Of a stretch of 64,000 bases of DNA, positions 36,277 to 48,613 are shown piece after piece (within the stretch, counting starts at the first letter, position 1; each line of letters begins with the position of its first letter). The notes under the pieces were generated by a model. That model made no database searches and was not told where the DNA came from. It saw only the letters and a program-made list of their open reading frames with translations. Source of the DNA: Notospermus geniculatus (Eukaryota > Nemertea > Pilidiophora > Heteronemertea > Lineidae). Made by a program: the position numbers and the translations under genes. The DNA lies in contig NMRB01000175.1 in assembly GCA_002633025.1 (NCBI GenBank), positions 364,302-428,301 on the forward strand, written 5' to 3'.

Positions 36277-36664
36277 CAGTGTTAGTGAGACAATGGACCA
36301 CCTTTAAAGTGAACATTGATCTCCGCCACTAAAGAAAGGGGTGAAATACTATAGCATATATAGCAGCTAAGCCTGTTGAACAATGGAGCTCGGACTGTGT
36401 CTTCTAAATTTGGAACAAATATTTGGCATAAACACAAGTGACAGCATTACTCTGTACCAAATCCTCTTACTAATGAAGGCTTTACTTCCTAAAAACAGCA
36501 TAAAGAACCTTTAGGCCTACTTGTCCTTATTTGATACTCGTAATCAATTCGAAAATATTCGACCAAACCCTTCGTTCGTCCATTACAGTATATTCAACTC
36601 CATTGCCTCTAGCATTGATGTGTTAAATCGAAGTAATCGGAGCTGTCCATGCACCGTCACACAG

Positions 36665-38331
36665 TAACTTCAGAGGCTTGTAGTGGATATCTCCAGCCTC
36701 TGGGTTATTGCTTGGACACTGTGGCTAAGTATAGTGAACAGCCACCAGTTTTAAGCTCGGTTAGTCTCAAAAGCGGATTAAGTTGATGGGAGAGGATATG
36801 ATGTTGCTCAGTCGCTGAAAGGATTGTGGTGGGCAGCATCCTGGGAACCCAGGGCATTTCCACTCTGCATAGCGCGTTACAATGCCCTGGGGAAACCCAC
36901 CCCGTTTCGGTGGGGAAGAGGGCTGTTCCCTCATGTGTACTCGCCAACTGGTAATTCACGAATAAACCATGCAATGCAGTGGGGGATCGCCACTTGATGT
37001 AATGGGCAGACATCGCGCCTAGTGCTGTAACGTATGCACATATATCTGGTGTTACCAGTTACCGGGTACCAGTCTCATAGCAATGCATCTCATTCCATAA
37101 TTTATGCATGCTGTCGGAATGATAGCTGCCCCAAACACATGAACTGGATCATACCTTCGTGTTTTGAACCCGTCGGTACTTACCCATTATCTAGATAATC
37201 CATGACAACCATTTTTACGCGAAGTTAATTCAGGAATATTAAAAAATCCAGCGAGTTTGTCAGCGAATCGAGGAATGTTTGAAACCACCATATTTGGGAG
37301 TGACCATGGCGGGAGAGAAGCTTCGCTGTGATTGGTTGTATTCAGCGACAGATTTTCTGTCGCTAGTTCCACAGCGAAAAGGCGCCAATTTCAACAGGGC
37401 CTCGGACGTGCGAGTAGGGGAGCGCGTTTTAGAGGACCTGTTGCAAGAGGATGGGTGGGCAGGTGGTTGGTGGGTGTGCAGTTGACGTCGATGTAGTTTC
37501 TTCGGGTTATTGGAGATGGACTCTGGTGACAAAAAGCTTACTGTTTCAAAGTGCTCCAGAGCAGGGAAAAATCCGTCTGCGAAAAGCACATCTATAAGTA
37601 GTCGTGTTTCCCCTTAATAGAAAAGGGAGGGAGTGCAATGGGGAACATAACTACGACAGAGGGCAGCACTTCGTAACCAGCTCCTATACAATAGACGCCC
37701 TTTGTGTGGGAAATTGATCAGACCTAGATGTCCCTTTCATTTCAATAGTTTTAACCACTAGTGACACCTATTGAGGTACTGGGTTATGGTCTTCATTGAA
37801 AATCTACGGCAACACGCACTTTAATCACCTGACTATTGGGCCAATAGAATGACCAATGAAGGGGCCTATTTCATAAGACTCTGAAGAGATGATAAACATA
37901 TAAATAGCCAATAAATGTATGATGAGTTTCAATGTCGATTTTTCTCATTAGCCAAACAATTAATCGGAAGCTACATCAATCAGAACTTGTTTACTAAAAT
38001 TAGGCCTTTGATATGCCGCGATCAGAATCTGCTGAAATAAACTTTAAAAAATACCGACCGAACGTTATATAAACGTCACTCAGAATTTTTAAGGTTTCAA
38101 CAAAGTATACATGCACATGTCATTATTATTCACAACGTTTAACCAGAGTACATCCACTCACAAAGCTGTGCCAGCTGATTACCTATTACAAAATAAGATC
38201 TGCTTTTTTCCCAGCCACTTTATTGCGTGTCATTCAGTCCACATGCCCCACATATCGTTTTATAATCGTCAACATCAATCGATCAGATCTCGCCAACCGC
38301 AGTGTTCAGCAGTAATTCCAATGCAAGATTT
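36665..38331 (+). repeat. Direct duplication, copy A
   Basis: Starts TAACTTCAGAGGCTTGTAGT and runs to GCAATGCAAGATTT-type sequence at 38331, where the same TAACTTCAGAGG restarts. It includes about 620 bp (36836-37450) absent from copy B. That segment is bounded by direct GGTGGGCAG repeats. No gene recognised inside. Confidence 0.85.
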
Positions 38332-39511
38332 ATAACTTCAGAGGCTTGTAGTGGATATCTCCAGCCTCTGGGTTATTGCTTGGACACTGTGGCTAAGTAT
38401 TGCGAACAGCACCAGTTTTAAGCTCGGTTAGTCTCAAAAGCGGATTTAAGTTGATGGGAGAGGATATGATGTTGCTCAGTCGCTGAAGGGATTGTGGTGG
38501 ACAGGTGGTTCGTGGGTGTGCAGTTGACGTCGATGTAGTTTCTTGCGGTTATTGGAGATGGACTCTGGTGACAAAAAGCTTACTGTTTCAAAGTGCTCCA
38601 GAGCAGGGAAAAATCCGTCTGCGAAAAGCACATCTATAAGTAGTCGTGTTTCCCCTTAATAGAAAAGGGAGGGAGTGCAATGGGGAACATAACTACGACA
38701 GAGGGCAACACTTCGTAACCAACTCCTATACAATAGACGCCCTTTGTGTGGGAAATTGATCAGACCTAGATGTCCCTTTCATTTCAATAGTTTTAACCAC
38801 TAGTGACACCTATTGAGGTACTGGGTTATGGTCTTCATTGAAAATCTACGGCAACACGCACTTTAATCACCTGACTATTGGGCCTATAGAACGACCTTTG
38901 AAGGGGCCTACATGTATTTCATAAGACTCTGAAGAGATGATAAACATATAAATAGCCAATAAATGTATGATGAGTTTGAATGTCGATTTTTCTCATTAGC
39001 CAAACAAATAATCGGAAACTACATCAATCAGAACTTGTTTACTAAAATTAGGCCTTTGATGTACCGCAATCTGTTGAAATAAACTTTAAAAAATACCGAC
39101 CGAACGTTATATAAACATCACAGAATGTTTAAGGTTTCAACAAGGTACATGCACATGTCATTCCAGAGTTTAAGAGATCACACGCTAACGATAACGTTTA
39201 CGTTAACGCCATTTCTTGCATATACATGTACCAGTATTTCATGTACAAAAAATATCCTTAACGTAAATGTTATCGTTAGCGTGTGACCTCTTAAACTCCC
39301 TATTATTATTCACAACGTTTAATCAGAGTACATCCACTCACAAAGCTGTGCCAGCTGATTACCTATTACAAAATAAGATCTGCTTTTTCCCAGCCACTTT
39401 ATTGCGTGTCATTCAGTCCACATGCCCCACATATATCGTTTTATAATCGTCAACATCACTCGATCAGATCTCACCAACCACAGTGTTCAGCAGTAATTCC
39501 AATGCAAGATT
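38332..39511 (+). repeat. Direct duplication, copy B
   Basis: Near-identical to copy A except for the 620-bp deletion, a TA to TACATGTA change at 38909-38916 and the foldback at 39163-39301. No n separates the copies, so it is either a real tandem duplication or an unresolved allelic overlap. Confidence 0.85.
39163..39301. mobile_element. 139-bp foldback with ATT target duplication, private to copy B
   Basis: Arms GAGTTTAAGAGATCACACGC and TAACGATAACGTTTACGTTA-like, complementary at the other end. The site reads ATT-element-ATT, while copy A (near 38120) has the uninterrupted run. A relative with the same ends and the same ATT flanks is at 56464-56614. A 3-bp duplication is usual for PIF/Harbinger-type elements. 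Confidence 0.8.
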
Positions 39512-39587
39512 TCTTCGGCAACTGTCAACATGGCGCTGTGAAAGCAGCACTCAGTTACGTCTCCAACGTTCAGGGATCGAACCCCCA

Positions 39588-39725
39588 TCGGAGCATTGTG
39601 ATAGAAACGGGGACTCTCTTTGACAACGCAGGTTTTCTCTGGGATCTACATACACTCAATAATTCAGTGGTATCGGCCTCCGCTCGAAGCTGTCACCCTC
39701 AACCACTGAAACACTTGGTGCCAAA
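39588..39725 (-). mobile_element. tRNA-related SINE-like sequence
   Basis: On the minus strand, TTTCAGTGGTTGAGGGTGAC (A-box-like) near 39712 is followed about 110 nt later by GGGGGTTCGATCCCTG (B-box) near 39600. A partial relative on the plus strand (CCAGTGGTTGAGAGCG) lies at about 39915. Cloverleaf pairing is not intact, so a tRNA gene is not claimed. Confidence 0.4.
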
Positions 39726-39959
39726 GTCCGTTTCTGAACACTAGATGTCACTACCAGTTGTTGACGAACGCGCTCGATCAACCAGCCAATGAACGATCAG
39801 CCAATAAGAAAATGTTTCATGTTTCTCCTAATTGCGTGAAATACTGGTCGCTGATTGGTTGATGACAGTTTGTGCCATCTAGCGTTCAGAAACATGATTA
39901 GGCCTATCTGTGCCAGTGGTTGAGAGCGTATTACTAGTATTAAGCTCGAGGCCACTGGG

Positions 39960-41835
39960 GACGAGTGTAGGATCTACATATAAAATTTAGTTTCTTCACG
40001 CCGAAGATTAATTCGCTTGGTATTGTCTATGGAGCCTTCGCTCAGCGCTCGATTCGATATTTCACTGCTCTGCCTTTATGCCAAGACCCACAAAGATAGC
40101 CTTCGACACTAATCAAACTCACTTATCAGTTCTTGTTATATTGAGAGGGTTAAGATGACATTAAATATTCGCCGCCGTAAATATCCGATGTGTAAACAGA
40201 CGTAATCAGACCCCATTATTGCAATTATCGAGTGTTAGATGGGTTGGAAAGTTGCGCTAATGCATGGAACTAGCGTGCTGTGGTCGTCGACAACAATTCT
40301 CCAATATAACTGCGTAGAAAGATGAACGCTTGCTATTTCTAAGGCCTAGTACTGAGGGTAGGCCTAGCAATGAGCCACAAATATTGATGAGATATGGAAA
40401 AATCATGTGTGTGTGTGGGGGGGGGGGGAGCAGCAGTGTACAGGCGGCATATTGCGAGATTTGGGACTTCCTGTTTTTCCTACAATTTTGAATTTTGCGC
40501 CATCGACCAAAAAGCTTGTTGTTTAAATCCATTACACTAATTGTTTCAATAAGGTTGATGTCTGTTAATTTCTCAGAGCACCTGTCTGCGCGGCAGCAGG
40601 CGAAAGACAATAGCTGTTTTGATGACATCTGGTTAGGCTCGTGGTTTCTGGTTGATACCCAGATCATCTCGGTAGCGTTGACTTCCTGATGATTTCGTTT
40701 GGTCCTCCGTACGTCAGCTGCAGCGGAAATACAACGAGAGGTAGGCAATGTTTGCGTGTACGATCCGTTCATTAAGAAGGTAGTGTAACACCTGCGCCTC
40801 GTTCAGTTTGTTTGAAATCGTCTTGGACGGATCAGCAAGTACAGAAGCAAATTGAATATTCCTGTGAACATCGTTGAATGATTCACTACGAAAGAGAGTG
40901 CACTTACTTGTAAATTATCTTACAATGATGACAAGAAGAAACGAACTGATTGCAGGCGAAAAGATCGGATACCGTCATGACCATTTTTTGTATGGAAGCT
41001 CATACAAAACATGGTTGGTGGATTCTACCGTTACCAAAAAGAAATGAGCTCAGAAAAGTGCGGCCAGCGGCTTTAAGGACTGCAAGTGGTTCCATTTGCT
41101 TTGTATTCGTAGTTGTTCCTTAAAGATAATGTATCACGGATATTTTCGCGGGCCACGAAAATCATTGGTTTATTTACCTTTTGTTTGTCTCGTCTTTCTT
41201 TTATTAATTTGAAAAACAATCATGTCGTATTTGCAGTGGGGGGTGCACCACAAGAGCAGCGAAAAACATTCCTGACAGATTTTCTTCTGGAGTGGGCCTG
41301 GGGTTTGTGGTGTGAGCCGTGCGAACTAAGCGCAAAACCCAGAGCCTGGATGGAAAATATTCAATTTGGTGGGTTGGCATGTCCCAAAAGTCCAAAATAA
41401 CATAATGTAAACACCCATGTTTACAATGAAGTCGTGATATATTATCTTTACGGGAAGGTAACTGGCTACATGAGACTTAAAGCGTTTCCGCCTTACATCC
41501 TTTGCTGTATCTCTTCACAGCCCAATAATACGCTGACATTACCCCAACACATATACCAAATGCTCCATAGCCAAGCCCGATCAGATCTATTTACCTACGG
41601 ACACATTCGCCGCGGAAAGCAAATGTCATTTGGCCCGTAAAAAGCATGATTGCGTTCGGTGCAGCAGCTGGCGCCAGGCTTCCTCAGGCTGTAAGAGGTT
41701 TTGAAAGCGAAGCAGGTCTTTGTCGAGTGGCTGGGTTGTAGCAAATCTCTCGCTCGTGAATTTTTGGCAGTATTCAAGATCGATGTCACAGACACACTGA
41801 TTTGGTGTCATCGAAGTCAATTTCCAGAACCTTAG
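39960..41835. other. No gene seen
   Basis: Contains a (GT)n/poly-G run near 40407-40430 and some frames with no recognised domain. Non-coding in appearance. Confidence 0.35.
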
Positions 41836-41876
41836 CGGCAAATTTTCGACCCCAACCGGGGTCTTCTTCAGGCTGG
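41836..41876 (-). repeat. Solo copy of the GACCCC-GGTT-GGGGTC hairpin motif
   Basis: On the minus strand: CTGAAGAA, then GACCCC-GGTT-GGGGTC, then GAAAATTTGC. This is the same block found in both arms of the inverted dimer at 23403-23660. Confidence 0.7.
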
Positions 41877-42413
41877 CACTTTCAAGTCGAGATGGCCATA
41901 CGCATGATTTCTGACTGACACGCAACGACTGTTCGTTCAGGGGTTTCTCCTGTGCCGACCAGACAGAAGACGTAGAACCGAGCTGTCTGGCCATTTAATA
42001 CATTCATCATACGACTTCCGGCTTGATATCCGCTTATGATCAGACACTGTTTACAGTGCATCATGTTACTTTGGGTATCATCTTGCCTCATCTGGTCTAT
42101 CTATATGACATTGTCTGATCAATTCTCTATATCCTAATCAAATGGTGTCTTTTTTGTATCTATAAACTGATAAACGGAACAAGGGTTCCCATGTTTCAAC
42201 ATGTGTATAGAGAGGTGCATGTACATCGTGTGTGCTCGACTTACAAGTAGCCAGCTACGTAGTACATGTATGTAAATTTATGCACATGAGCGAAATGATC
42301 AAAACGTTCTGATCCAGAACCAATTCCTGTTGCTCGACCTGTTGAAGTCCGCCTACAGTGTAGTTCATTCGCCAAAGTGCATGGGGATGACTTGCAGTGA
42401 GGCACATTACACG

Positions 42414-42982
42414 GACAGGCCAACGTTTGTTTCTATTGGCCCCAACTATTGCGATCATGATCAATGGAATTCGGCATTAAGGGTTCTGAAAAGTGGCTCG
42501 AAATCTCGAATTTTTGATGCAAAAAATCTGACTAACTGAGAAAATAAGGCTCGGAGGCCCTTCTTCTGATGCTTCCCGAGGAGCCCCGAAACGTTTTTTT
42601 CTCAATTTTGTGTGCAGTTAGTCAGATTTTTTGCGTCAAAATTTCGAGATTTCGAGTCACTTTGCATAAACCTTAACATGTCGACTGAAGAGAAACAGAG
42701 ATCGATTACGTCATCACAATCCCAAATCATTAGATATACGTGTACACGTATTTGGGCCTTGGAATCAAGGATTGCATATCTGAAAGGCAACTACATCAAC
42801 ACGTCCACTTCTACAGCCCTGAATGCATCAAATATCTAAACAGACGTTGAAATCTAAGTATTTTTCATCACCACACACGTTCCTAGCTATAGCTATTACT
42901 TTGGCAATAAGCGAGTTCTTGTGCAGTTGGTATTCGACCTTTTTATGAAGTAACAGCTTATATCGATTCTTCTCAACGTCAA
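42414..42982 (+). repeat. 569-bp tandem duplication, unit 1
   Basis: Starts GACAGGCCAACGTTTGTTTC and is repeated head-to-tail at 42983 with a few substitutions and small indels. It contains a foldback (42490-42664) with arms reading GGCTCGAAATCTCGAA and AAAAAATCTGACTAACTG. Confidence 0.9.
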
Positions 42983-43549
42983 GACAGGCCAACGTTTGTT
43001 TCTATTGGCCCCAACTATTGCGATCATGATCAATGGAATTCGGCATTAAGGGTTATGAAAAGTGGCTCGAAATCTCGAATTTTTGATGCAAAAAATCTGA
43101 CTAACTGAGAAAATAAGGCTCGGAGGCCCTTCTTCTGATGCTTCCCGAGGAGCCCCGAAACATTTTTTCTCAATTTTGTGTGCAGTTAGTCAGATTTTTT
43201 GCGTCAAAATTTCGAGATTTCGAGTCACTTTGCATAAACCTTAACATGTCGACTCCACTGAAGAGAAACAGAGATCGATTACGTCATCACAATCCCAAAT
43301 CATTAGATATACGTGTACACGTATTTGGGCCTTGGAATCAAGGATTGCATATCTGAAAGGAAACTACATCAACACGTCCACTTATACAGCCCTGAATGCA
43401 TCAAATATCTAAACAGACGTTGAAATCTAAGTATTTTTCATCACCACACACGTTCCTAGCTATTACTTTGGCAATAAGCGAGTTCTTGTGCAGTTGGTAT
43501 TCGACCTTTTTATGAAGTAACAGCTTATATCGATTCTTCTCAACGTCAA
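42983..43549 (+). repeat. 569-bp tandem duplication, unit 2
   Basis: Near-identical to unit 1, including its internal foldback (about 43059-43236). No n lies at the junction. Confidence 0.9.
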
Positions 43550-45707
43550 TTCGATAATAGTTCTAAACATGACGAACGTGGAATATGCACTGTCGTACAC
43601 AAAACACAGTCTCCCAAGTACGTTCTTTATGACCCACTCTATTGACATGTAGCTATCGTGCGTGATATTACATACGATAGGGTATTCGGTCATGAAAAAA
43701 CATCCAGTCGTTATATCAGGCAACATATGGCCGGCATCCCATAAAAACAGGGCGGCCGCGTATAACCGTAATCTTTTCTGGACATCTGTTTTCACCTTCA
43801 GCGACGTTGGTAGATTTCTCAAAGCGATAGGACACCTTAGTGTAGAACAGTAAGGTAAATTATGTGGAAAGAATAACGATTTTTGGAGACGAAATGATTG
43901 CAAAGATTGGCACATTATGAAGCCGCTTGTGGTATTATAATGGAACTAGCAAGAACCCGTGGCAGTCGGCGATTATGAGTTTGGCCGAGGTTGGAATGCA
44001 CGGCATGGCTGGAATTAGTGCAACACGGTGACGGTAGGGAGAATTTAGAAAGCAATAGAACAACACCGTGAAAAAAGTAAATTTGCTACCAGAACAAAGT
44101 CCTCTTCGCAAATTAAACCACCCGCTGCATCAGGATATGGTATCCTCTATTACCATACCGAATTTCGAGGCAAAACAAAGCTTCTAAGTGTGACTTTATT
44201 GAGCCAACTTCCAGCATTATTATATAGATAGAAATAAGCCACATGTACACTGTACATACACTGTACAATAAGACCGATGTGTGATCGCCACGTCTCTTGG
44301 GCCCGAGGCTAGCGTTAGGCCATGTCACGATCAACTTTACACCAGAAATATTGAGGGCCGAGTCAATAATGTATGCATGGCATTGCTTACAGAAAATCAA
44401 ATAGATTAAGGCTGAAAGTAGAGCATGTTTGCTTTCAAAATTACAGATAGCGTGGGATTCATACTTAATTTAGCCCTAAAACTTCGAAATGTAATCGACC
44501 AAAAGCTGAAAACACGCTTCACGTCATGTCTTTCATTCGACGGCAGCTGAATCCCCACTATATCAAAGAGAAAAACTGCTATTTAAATTCAGACTTTAAT
44601 GATCAGCTCATCACGCGGTACTTTGGGCGCTTCGCAAGCCATCTGAGACTTAGTCGACTGAGCACGATTCAATTAACCATTTGAGAAACTGGCAATGTGG
44701 CCATGCATTGAACGCCATATTTGGTATTATCAGTAAGAGCGAAAATTAATTCCTTCCTTCATGAATAGCGATAATGTAATCGTTAGAGAACACACGCATA
44801 TGTCATCGAGCGTGACGAACAATTGACAAGTTAAAACAATAACTCATTAATTCTACTGCCAATACGCATTTTAGATGAGTACATGTAATATATTAATAAC
44901 TATATACTTTTAGATATGTGTGGTGGCCATCAGTCCAAATAGAATGATGCACAGCCGTCCTATTCAGGGGTGTTTCCTCGTTATATTTTCCTTCCCGGTC
45001 GCTACGAAGTCCTTTCTCGTTCCCCAGCAGCTCATCACCGATCCAACTCACCACCCCATACCCCTTGCTACCCCTATAGGTTGCTGACAACCACCGGAAA
45101 TTCTGCTCTGTCAATATTTTCTGTACACGTACATGTACATGAACATGTACGTGCGTGTTCAGAAAATTTGGGCTGCCAGAAATGAGTAAGAGGATTTAAA
45201 TACGCTGTGGTCATTCAAATAGGCATTACGAAATATGATTCGTCATCATATACGAAAATGTCACGTCATAAAGTTCAACACCGATTTCGAAATGATGTCA
45301 TGAGTTTCCTTTTACGAAACACGGTGACAAGGCAGTTTGATGAGTCACCACACCTATCATTGTGCCATTGGACCGGTTAGTTTACCGTTTGATATATTGG
45401 TTCCTTTGTTTGGTAACTCAAACAAACGGGTCACTCCCGGATAAGAGATTCTCTGTTGAGAACCGTCGTTAAAAATGTGTTGTTCTGCGTTTTATGGACA
45501 AGAAGCAAGTTAATACGTTTTCTTGAAAATAAATACGAGGTAAGATTCTATCCTGGTTCTTTGGAGTCTCGAACGGATGCTGACTCTGGTCACGGATCCG
45601 AGCGAGGTTAAATTTTGCACCGGCTAGGAACCTACGTATTTAACCCTCTTAGGCTGATTAGTTGTTGAACACTATAGGATAAAACCGCCACGTCGATATT
45701 TCTGCTA
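43550..45707. other. No gene seen
   Basis: The longest frame (minus strand, 43463-43915) overlaps the tandem unit and has no recognised domain. A near-palindrome of ACATGTAC words is at 45121-45160. Confidence 0.35.
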
Positions 45708-46502
45708 GTTTCCGCATTGCTGAAAAGTAACCTTTTCAAGTAACGAGATTTTCCTGTTTAAGTTTGGTACAGAGTGTATAACGAAGTCAGAATTCGTTTA
45801 GGTTGCATAATTACTGACCAACTAACGTCAATCTTCAGTTGAAGCGGCATTGAGTATGAAAAAGGTTAGAAATCGTTCTGGTTGCATAAGTTTTCGCATT
45901 GCTGACCAAGAACGAAGGTGAATTCGTTCTAGTTGCTCCAGTTTTGGCATTACTGACCATCGCCCATTGTTGAAGCTTGGCATAGCGTGTACAAAGTCGG
46001 AATTCATGCAGGTTGCATTATAATTTTCGCATTACTGACCAAGTAACGCCCATTTTGTTTTTTCGCATTACTGACCAAGTAACGCCCATTTTCTGTTGAA
46101 GCTTGGCATAGAGTCTGGAACGAAGGTCGGATTCCCTTCACGTTGTTTCATTTTCGCATAACTGACCATGTAATGTCCATTTGTTGAAGCTTGGCTTAGA
46201 GTGTGTAAAAAATGTTAGAATTCGTTCAGGTTGCATTCGCATTACTGACCAAGTTACGTCAATGTCTGTTTATGTTTGGCATAAAGACGTGTGTAATGCA
46301 GTCGGAATTCGTTCAGGTTATATAAGGTTTCGTATTACGGTACTGGTCACGTACCGTCATTGTTCTGTTGACGGTTGGCACAGAGTGTGTAAACAAGGTT
46401 AGAATTCGTTCTGGTTGCATAAGTTTTCGCATTACTGACCAAGTTACGTCAATTTTCTGTTGGGGTTTCGCATAGAGTGTGTAACGAAATTCAGATTTCA
46501 TC
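45708..46502 (+). repeat. Degenerate ~90-bp tandem array, 9-10 units
   Basis: Unit words in order: TTTTCGCATTACTGACCAAG, TAACGTCAATTTTCTGTTGA, AGCTTGGCATAGAGTGTGTA, ACGAAGGTCGGAATTCGTTC, AGGTTGCATAAG. Units vary from about 45 to 100 bp through internal deletions. The array lies 3-4 kb upstream of the AT-hook coding exon. Confidence 0.85.
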
Positions 46503-46979
46503 AGTACATCAGGGATTTTGGCATCAGGTACCCATATCAAGGAGAGATTAGGATTTTCGAACTGTTCAAAACTCGGTGAGTGTATTCAATTACGAAATTT
46601 CAGCTGGAAAAACCAAATGAACTTACAAAATGGGAAACAAATGACGGTCATACGATTGAGACAAAGGAAATTGCCGCAATAGGTTTATCATCGATATTAA
46701 AAGTTGCATCATAAATGTACAACCCTCTACAACGGAAACAGCATTCACTGATCATTGCAGTGGGAAAAACGTTCCGTTATTCTGTAATGAGATTATCTAT
46801 TTTTAGAACGTACTCTTGTGCAATTTTTTCGTGACAAAGCAATGATATTGTCCTTCGATCACCGCGCTACCTATCGTATTCTGTCCAACCAATTAATATC
46901 AACACTATAACCGCCAGCATAATGGTGCTAAGCAGGATGTATAAAGTACTTCAATAGGCAGGAGTGTACCAGATGCATA
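46503..46979. other. No gene seen between tandem array and candidate promoter
   Basis: Unique non-coding sequence, nothing recognised. Confidence 0.3.
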
Positions 46980-47532
46980 GAAGCAAGGACACTAATCTGA
47001 TCTCTCCCAAACGACGCCAGCTACGTTTGAGGCATGACGGTAAACGAAACCATCGACTAGTCTCTGTAGGGAGTCGCGACAAGACGAAGAGCGCGCGGGT
47101 CTTGGAATAACCTATACAGTGTGGATACGCTTAGGTAAGGCCCAGCCGGTTGTGTTGGTTGGCAATGGAGTAAGCATTGATCGGAATTGGCGATCAAGCG
47201 ACTGTTGGGATCGATCAAATCTTCTCTCGGGCTTTACTTTAATTGGATCGTTTCGTGTACATTTCGTATACATTTGAGGCGGCTGTGGCGGCCATGTTTA
47301 TCAAAGGATGATTAAGGATCACTTGGAGTGTTAATGTCTATTCTCAGCTAGGTACTGGTGATATGAATCGCTGGTGAGATTGCCGGCCGATGTGTTGTGC
47401 TGTGTTTTCTCTATATCAATGTGAGTCGTGTTCGTATTTCCTTTGTGTGGCTGTCACGTTTGGCTTTGTCTAAGGCATATCAATTTATGTTTCGGGATTG
47501 TTTGGTCAAGGTGTTTTGTTTGTAAGGTGAGA
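46980..47532 (+). promoter_or_regulatory. Candidate promoter / 5' UTR exon region of the AT-hook gene
   Basis: This stretch is richer in G+C and CpG than its surroundings and holds few repeats. Two good splice-donor matches on the plus strand could end a 5' UTR exon joined to the acceptor at 49716: TTAG|GTAAGG with GT at 47135-47136, and TAAG|GTGAGA with GT at 47527-47528. A GGCGGCCATGTT motif near 47286, close to the YY1 consensus common in broadly expressed promoters, lies between them. No transcript evidence can be seen from sequence, so this is a positional inference. Confidence 0.25.
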
Positions 47533-48388
47533 ATTGTGTATGATTGTTGGAATCGGTTTCGACCTGTGTTCGTTGTTCACGGCCAAGGTTGGGCTTCCAG
47601 CACCTGCATGGGCTGTGCCATCGATCATGTCGATTGTACATTTCAATCAATAATGAATGCTACTGATTTGCCAATCTTCGTATATATCAAATGAAGGCAT
47701 TCACCCCTTCTTTCCAATTTCTTACCCAGTCACGTGAAATGACGTTGTCATTCCGATTTGCGCCATCGCCACGTGCTGCGTATTAAATGGGGTTCCACAG
47801 GGATCTCCGTTGAGTCCCGTGATATTCATAGGGAATATGTAGCGTTATGTGTACATGCATTGTACGATTCAGAGAGTATTTTCACAATTTATAATATTGA
47901 TATACAAGTTCATAAAATAGACGATAACCTGAAATTGTGTCCCATGCGTGGGGAGTTAACACAAAATATGTTTTTTTTATTCAACGTGTGCATTGTTTGA
48001 CACTACGTACAAATTCTAAAAAGTGCCTCGATTTTTAAAAATCTATTTAACATCTTTTTAGTCCCGTGAACATCAAAGGGGTATCAACATTTTTCGCCTG
48101 ATCTAACATGACGAAATCCTGTCTGATCAATCCATTCCGCATATTTTATCTCTAGACTTTGCCCATACGTGTCACAGCGAGCTATTCCCCGACCTTGCCG
48201 CGTGTATGCAGTTGGAGCTCACTTATATCATGTGACCTTTAAGAGGCATTAAACCCATTTACTAGATTAAACGCCTCACAGAATTGTCATTGTGATATTT
48301 TTGTATCTGGATCGGCGGTGCCGACAGGACTTACGAGGAGCGTGCGGGGTTTCATAAATGAATTACACTCACGCATAATATCTGGAAA

Positions 48389-48613
48389 CAGCTGCTGATT
48401 TTCATACGGGACGGAGCTTAACAGGCCGTCTGCGGGCTGTATTGTATGCAAATAGCGAGTGGGCCTGAGTGCTTTTGATTATTATGCAAATGATTGGCAG
48501 ATTAAGTAGTATTTGAATTCAATCATATTGATAACTACTGTCGGATATTTATGCTGATTCGTAGGTTTTTTACCATTGTGAACATGTTGACTGAATTTAA
48601 AACAGATTTGCAT
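48389..48613. promoter_or_regulatory. Cluster of POU octamers with an E-box, possible intronic enhancer
   Basis: Three exact copies of the POU octamer ATGCAAAT (48446-48453 and 48484-48491 on plus, 48606-48613 on minus) lie within 168 bp. A CAGCTG E-box sits at 48389-48394, with GATTA/ATTA homeodomain-type cores between them. The cluster is 1.1-1.3 kb upstream of the coding exon, probably within its first intron. Function is inferred from motif density alone. Confidence 0.3.

Noticed and set aside
40687-40705. CTGATGA hammerhead-like start
   Set aside because: No stem II or GAAA follows in the right place.
43463-43915. 150-codon minus-strand frame
   Set aside because: No recognisable domain; it overlaps the end of a tandem duplication and a low-complexity boundary.
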